Both the position numbers and the translations under genes were made by a program. The notes under the pieces are model-generated. The model worked only from the letters and a program-made list of their open reading frames with translations. It ran no database searches and had not been told where the DNA came from. DNA of 64,000 bases from Beaufortia kweichowensis (taxonomy: Eukaryota; Chordata; Actinopteri; Cypriniformes; Gastromyzontidae), in NCBI GenBank assembly GCA_019155185.1, contig CM032815.1:7759001-7823000 (forward strand), in the 5' to 3' direction. This document shows positions 60,367-64,000 of the stretch, piece after piece (the stretch's first letter is position 1; every line of letters begins with the position of its first letter).

Positions 60367-60614
60367 GTCATACCAGGAGTCAGATGGTAAAGTGACTGCA
60401 GACGGGGTGGTGGGTTTGACACGGGCTTTCCTGGCCGCTGGAGCTCAGTGTGTGCTGGTGTCTCTGTGGCCCGTGCCTGTCGCAGCATCCAAGATGTTCA
60501 TCCACGCTTTCTACAGCGCTCTGCTCAACGGCACTAAAGCTAGCGCTGCCCTCGCAGACGCCATGAAAACTGTTCAGAGCAGCAAACAGTTCTCACATCC
60601 CTCCAACTGGGCAG
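60367..60614 (+). CDS. ttc28: ttc28 coding exon, CHAT domain, degenerate Cys motif
   Basis: The exon is 248 bp, phase 2 to phase 1, ending tgggcag|gtcaga. It encodes residues 1511-1593. With the preceding exon it reads LVVLG-SYQESDGKVTADGV, VGLTRAFLAAGAQCVLVSLW, PVPVAASKMFIHAFYSALLN and ends SHPSNWAG. GLTRAFLAAGAQxVLVSLWPV and FYxxLLNG are strongest CHAT hallmarks. Active CHAT proteases have VVLSAC at the start; here the same column is SY, so the catalytic Cys is replaced (codon 60371-60373). The Cys in AGAQC lies on a different strand and is not the catalytic one. Inference: no peptidase activity. Confidence 0.96.
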
Positions 60615-60715
60615 GTCAGATGATGTTAAATACACGGGTTTACTTGAGTAAACCATTCTAAACATAGACTGGCATCTTGTTAAAACTTCTGCTCGCTGTT
60701 TAAATGTCTCTTTAG
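60615..60715 (+). other. ttc28: ttc28 short intron, 101 bp
   Basis: GT-AG intron with donor gtcaga and acceptor aatgtctctttag; nothing else visible. The upstream open frame reads into it for about 15 codons before a stop. Confidence 0.93.
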
Positions 60716-60840
60716 GCTTTATGCTGATCGGCAGTGACGTGAAGCTGAACAGCCCGTCGTCTCTGATCGGTCAGGCGCTGGCTGAGATCCTGCAGTATCC
60801 TGACAAAGCCAGAGACGCCCTGAGGGTTCTCCTGCACTTG
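60716..60840 (+). CDS. ttc28: ttc28 coding exon, end of CHAT domain
   Basis: The exon is 125 bp, phase 1 to phase 0, ending cacttg|gtgaga. It encodes residues 1594-1635: GFMLIGSDVKLNSPSSLIGQ, ALAEILQYPDKARDALRVLL. GFMLIGSD is the closing strand of CHAT domains (WAxFxLxG in bacterial members), and the rest begins a conserved helical extension. Confidence 0.95.
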
Positions 60841-61147
60841 GTGAGAGCCGCGCAGCATGTTTACCATGAGATTGGCATGCATGAAGGATGTAAGATATAG
60901 CAAGAGCATATCATTATTCAGCCCCGATACTGCCTCACTGTGACAGGAAGTCACCTGATGGTTAAAAATAGCACACGGTCTCCAACACAATGTGGGTTTA
61001 TAATACGACTTGCAGTCATGTTTCCCTGTCCTACTATAAAATACTTACTATAAAAAAATTAATTTCATCCTCTTTGTACTTTTATTATAGAATATGAAGT
61101 TCAATCTAATCCTTTATCTAAAATCTGTGTCTCAACGGCTCCTCCAG
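60841..61147 (+). other. ttc28: ttc28 intron, 0.31 kb
   Basis: The intron runs from donor gtgaga to acceptor ggctcctccag. No repeat seen. An open frame continues in frame into the next exon from 61094, but the protein match starts at VEKSLQRIQ. Confidence 0.92.
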
Positions 61148-61379
61148 GTGGAGAAATCCCTGCAGCGCATTCAGAACGGTCAGAGGAACTCGATGTACAC
61201 GTCTCAGCAGAGTGTTGAGAATAAGGTTGGGGGTGTGCCGGGCTGGCAGGCTCTGCTGACCGCCGTGGGCTTTAGACTGGACACAGCTGGGACGGGTCTT
61301 CCTGCTGCTGTGTTCTTCCCCACCGCAGACCCTGGAGACAGATTACAACAGTGCAGTACAACACTACAGTCACTGCTGG
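61148..61379 (+). CDS. ttc28: ttc28 coding exon, post-CHAT conserved region
   Basis: The exon is 232 bp, phase 0 to phase 1, ending ctgctgg|gtatga. It encodes residues 1636-1712: VEKSLQRIQNGQRNSMYTSQ, ENKVGGVPGWQALLTAVGFR, LPAAVFFPTADPGDRLQQCS. It has no named domain that I recognise, but matches TTC28 along its length. Confidence 0.95.
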
Positions 61380-61994
61380 GTATGACACGCTTACTTTATT
61401 TAACAATATTACCCTTATTGACTGATATAGCAGATAATATTAAGCCTTTATTTTACATTTGTAAATGAATCATTGCCAGAATTGGTATTTTTTAAAACAT
61501 AATCAAATTTTTATTTGTAGTGCATAATACACACACACACACAGACAAACACACACGTTTACATATCTATCTATATAAGGACATTCCATAGATTTCTATT
61601 GTTTTTATACACAGCTAGTTATTAATACTATAACTTAACCTGAAGCCCAACTCTTTCCCGTAACCCTAATAAAAAACTTGCATTTTTACGGGTTAAAAAA
61701 CATTTTTATAGTGTATATTATTTGTATCAATAAATAATAATTGAATGTATATATATGTTCGGTTATATATCAGTTATGGAAACATTTTATCACCCTTAAA
61801 GGCACTTTCATTATTACTGACTTTATTGTATAAAGCACTTACAGTATTTAAATAAAGGTTTCTTGGCTGGCTAGCTATCATGTTTTGTTGGTTTAGATTA
61901 TAAATAAAGAATGGCAATAGTCTAGATAACCGAGGTTATTGTTACTGTGTTTACATATAAGGCATGCGGTGTCATTGATGGTGTGTGTTTGCAG
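61380..61994 (+). other. ttc28: ttc28 intron, 0.6 kb
   Basis: The intron runs from donor gtatga to acceptor gtgtgtttgcag. It contains a short (CA)n run (61530-61556) and AT-rich DNA. Confidence 0.92.
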
Positions 61995-62071
61995 GTTTGC
62001 CTCCTCCTGCTCTTCAGGCCTTGTGTAAACTGATCACCGCATCAGAAACCGGAGAACAGCTCATCAACCGG
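61995..62071 (+). CDS. ttc28: ttc28 coding exon, post-CHAT region
   Basis: The exon is 77 bp, phase 1 to phase 0, ending caaccgg|gtaaga. It encodes residues 1713-1738, LPPPALQALCKLITASETGE then QLINR. Too short to be noticed by length alone; placed by frame continuity on both sides and TTC28 match. A 168-bp intron (62072-62239) follows. Confidence 0.93.
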
Positions 62072-62239
62072 GTAAGAATGACATCACACTTACACCACAC
62101 ACCGTCCTGTGCTTGTGCATCTGATCTGAGATCTGTGCTGAGCTAATAATGTGTTCACCGCTGCTAATGTGTGTTTGCTTTTAACAGCATTTTATCCTAA
62201 ATCTTCTTTCCTTCTCTTTTCCTGAACTTACCATTAAAG
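62072..62239 (+). other. ttc28: ttc28 short intron, 168 bp
   Basis: GT-AG intron with donor gtaaga and acceptor accattaaag. The pyrimidine-rich stretch lies about 20-45 nt upstream of the AG rather than directly beside it, which may matter for recognition of the tiny exon that follows. Confidence 0.85.
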
Positions 62240-62263
62240 GCTGTTAAAAATGTTGTGGGAATG
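62240..62263 (+). CDS. ttc28: ttc28 24-nt microexon
   Basis: This exon is 24 bp, phase 0 on both sides, between ccattaaag and a strong donor gtaagt. It encodes exactly AVKNVVGM (residues 1739-1746), which joins QLINR before it and LHQVLVQLQSGEKEQ after it. TTC28 proteins carry this octapeptide-like segment (as I recall, AVKNMVGM in mammals) at the same place, so the exon is real rather than an artefact of intron reading. It is too short for most gene finders. Because it is in frame, it could be optionally included. Confidence 0.88.
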
Positions 62264-62685
62264 GTAAGTTCATATGACTTCAGCTCATGTTTTGGTATCT
62301 GTACTGTCTGTTTTGTGGTTTGGCTTTTTAGTGTCTGTACTGCAAATAATTTACTAACACACTACTGCAAACTTAAAGTCAACATGATTTAATAACTCGT
62401 GATATTTAATGAAAAAAAATGTAGGGCAGGACTTACTTTATGTTGCAGAGGATGATCTCTGTATGACAGATGGGAAGGGTTGAAAATAAGAGGACCTGCT
62501 GAATTATGCATGAAATATGCAGCTGTGAATCCTGCACAAGACCAGAAACGCATAATAAATAAAGTTACATTTCATGTTGATTCTGAGTTTAGTATGTACT
62601 GAGAATTAACATCAATAATAGTTCACTTTATAATAAATGTGCCTAAAATGTGTTAGACATAATTAAAGGTGTGTTTTTTCTGCAG
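62264..62685 (+). other. ttc28: ttc28 intron, 0.4 kb
   Basis: The intron runs from donor gtaagt to acceptor tgttttttctgcag. Nothing else recognised. Confidence 0.92.
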
Positions 62686-62815
62686 CTCCATCAGGTTTTA
62701 GTTCAGCTTCAGTCTGGTGAGAAAGAGCAGGATTTCTCTCTCGCACCCATTCAAGTGTCCATCAGCGTTCAGCTCTGGAGACTTCCGGGCTGTCATGAGT
62801 TTCTCGCTGCTCTCG
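62686..62815 (+). CDS. ttc28: ttc28 coding exon, post-CHAT region
   Basis: The exon is 130 bp, phase 0 to phase 1, ending gctctcg|gtaagc. It encodes residues 1747-1789: LHQVLVQLQSGEKEQDFSLA, PIQVSISVQLWRLPGCHEFL, AAL. QVSISVQLWRLPGCHEFL looks like a beta strand followed by a helix. Matches TTC28. A 77-bp intron follows (62816-62892). Confidence 0.95.
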
Positions 62816-62892
62816 GTAAGCTTCATTACAGGTTCATCTACCTTCTCCAGATGATTAGATCATGTTGAACTCTCTCTTTCTCTTTGTTTCAG
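62816..62892 (+). other. ttc28: ttc28 very short intron, 77 bp
   Basis: GT-AG intron at the minimum size typical of fish, donor gtaagc and acceptor tctttgtttcag, with a strong pyrimidine tract. Confidence 0.93.
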
Positions 62893-63000
62893 GGTTTGAC
62901 CTGTGTGAGGTCGGTCAGGAGGAGGTGGTTTTGAAGACGGGCAAGCAGGCAAACCGTCGCACAATGCACTTTGCCCTGCAGTCTCTGCTGGCGCTGTTTG
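62893..63000 (+). CDS. ttc28: ttc28 coding exon, post-CHAT region
   Basis: The exon is 108 bp, phase 1 to phase 1 (symmetric), ending ctgtttg|gtaagc. It encodes residues 1790-1825: GFDLCEVGQEEVVLKTGKQA, NRRTMHFALQSLLALF. Matches TTC28. An 85-bp intron follows (63001-63085). Confidence 0.95.
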
Positions 63001-63085
63001 GTAAGCACATAACACAAGTTTCGTCAAGTCAACATATTAAAGGAGTTCTCCTTTTCCTAATTCCTCTTCTAATGTTTGTCTTTAG
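63001..63085 (+). other. ttc28: ttc28 very short intron, 85 bp
   Basis: GT-AG intron, donor gtaagc and acceptor atgtttgtctttag. Confidence 0.93.
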
Positions 63086-64000
63086 ACTCGACTGAGCTGC
63101 CGAAGCGTCTGAGTTTGGACAGCTCGTCCTCACTGGAGTCTCTTGCTTCAGCCCAATCTGTGTCCCACCAGCTGCCCATGGGATACCCCAACCCGCCCTT
63201 CTCTCCTCCCTGCCCCGACAGCCTGGCATCAGACGCCATCTCCGTCTACAGCCTTAGCTCCATCGCCTCCTCCATGAGTTTCTTGTCTCGACCCGATGCC
63301 GATTTCATCAGCCAGCGTTCACGGCAGCAGGAACTAGAGCGCCACCGGGGCGGAGCCGGGCTGTTCGCGTCACATCGGCACACCTCAGTGCCCCGTAGCC
63401 GCTCGTCTCCGCACGGAGCCGTCGGAGGTCACGACGATGAAGAATATGAAGGTTACAGCATCATCAGCAGCGAGCCCCTGGGTAGCCAGTGCGACACTCT
63501 CCCCCGGCCCGCAAATCACAGGCACCACAGGGGCGCGGCGCGTGGCGGAGCGGGCAGAGGTTACACGGTGTCCGTGTCCACGAGGGGAAGTGTCAGCACC
63601 CCGACATCGCCCGTGAAAACAACCCTGGTGCCCAGTCCAAACTCTCCCTTCCAGAAGGTGGGAAAGGTGAGCAGCTCAGACACGGGCGAGTCCGATCAGT
63701 CCAGTACGGAGACTGACAGCACCGTGAAATCCCAGGAGGAACGCACGCCTGGAGCGCCTCTCGACCCGCAGGAGCTCGCCCAAAAGATTCTGGAAGAAAC
63801 GCAAAGCCACATGCGTGCCGTGGAGACTCTGCAGAGGAGCACGGGAAACGCCCCACTAGGCAGCGGAGGACCACCAACCCCGACAGGGGGGTCTGTGTTT
63901 CGTTCTTCAGAGACGAGCGCTTTCAGTCGCCCCAGCAGCAGAGCCAGTATCAAAGCCCAGTCGTCGCCCCTCCCGACGCGTCCTAAACCACCGTCTCGCA
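63086..64000 (+). CDS. ttc28: ttc28 3'-most visible exon, disordered tail, runs off the window
   Basis: The exon is entered in phase 1 (Asp split) and stays open for 915 bp to the edge. It encodes residues 1826-2130. It begins DSTELPKRLSLDSSSSLESL, then SDAISVYSLSSIASSMSFLS. Long Ser/Pro/Gly/Arg-rich stretches follow, with EEYEGYSIISSEPLGSQCDT, SVSTPTSPVKTTLVPSPNSP, an acidic SSDTGESDQSSTETDSTVK and a helical DPQELAQKILEETQSHMRAV. The many S-P and T-P pairs suggest proline-directed phosphorylation, which is inference. Base composition is GC-rich, unlike the introns. There is no stop or donor used in the window, so the real 3' end is beyond 64000. Confidence 0.95.

Overview
This window is vertebrate genomic DNA, most likely from a teleost and probably a cyprinid-type fish. 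It carries long AT-rich introns with many (CA)n, (GA)n and (AT)n microsatellites, short fold-back and Tc1-like repeats of the kind common in carp-like fish, a fish L2-type LINE 3' relic, and GT-AG introns. I see no bacterial, viral, CRISPR or operon structure. The species assignment is inference.

All the coding sequence I can support belongs to one plus-strand gene, ttc28 (tetratricopeptide repeat protein 28, a TPR-CHAT protein). Twenty-two consecutive coding exons were placed between 12447 and the right edge. All splice sites are GT-AG, the reading frame stays open across all 21 junctions, and no frameshift or stop was found. The concatenated exons give 6391 coding bases, about 2130 residues. 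The 5' exon(s), encoding the extreme N terminus and start codon, lie left of the window, and the last exon runs off the right edge. Residue numbers below count from the first codon visible here.

Layout: 1-12446 is intron. Exons at 12447-12594, 15425-15697 and 17007-17137 encode the end of the N-terminal TPR block and the start of the main array. A 17.6 kb intron (17138-34740) follows, rich in microsatellites and transposon relics. Exons 34741-35248, 41837-43178 and 45528-46051 hold the main array of roughly 40-residue TPRs. One of these is an unusually large 1342 bp exon. Exons from 47338 to 52832 finish the array and form the linker. Exons 55998-56138 and 58156-60840 lead into and encode the CHAT (caspase-HetF-associated-with-TPR) domain. 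Exons 61148-63000 encode a conserved post-CHAT region and include a 24-nt microexon. The exon from 63086 encodes a Ser/Pro/Gly-rich, probably disordered tail.

The TPR array presumably acts as a protein-binding superhelix in front of the CHAT fold. The CHAT histidine is present, but the position where active CHAT proteases carry cysteine is occupied by Tyr, so this looks like a pseudo-protease or scaffold. That is the biologically most interesting point in the window. I found no convincing undescribed system. The remaining leads are splice architecture, TE relics, a perfect hairpin, and several TAAT/CpG-containing intronic stretches that could be conserved enhancers, which needs alignment to decide.
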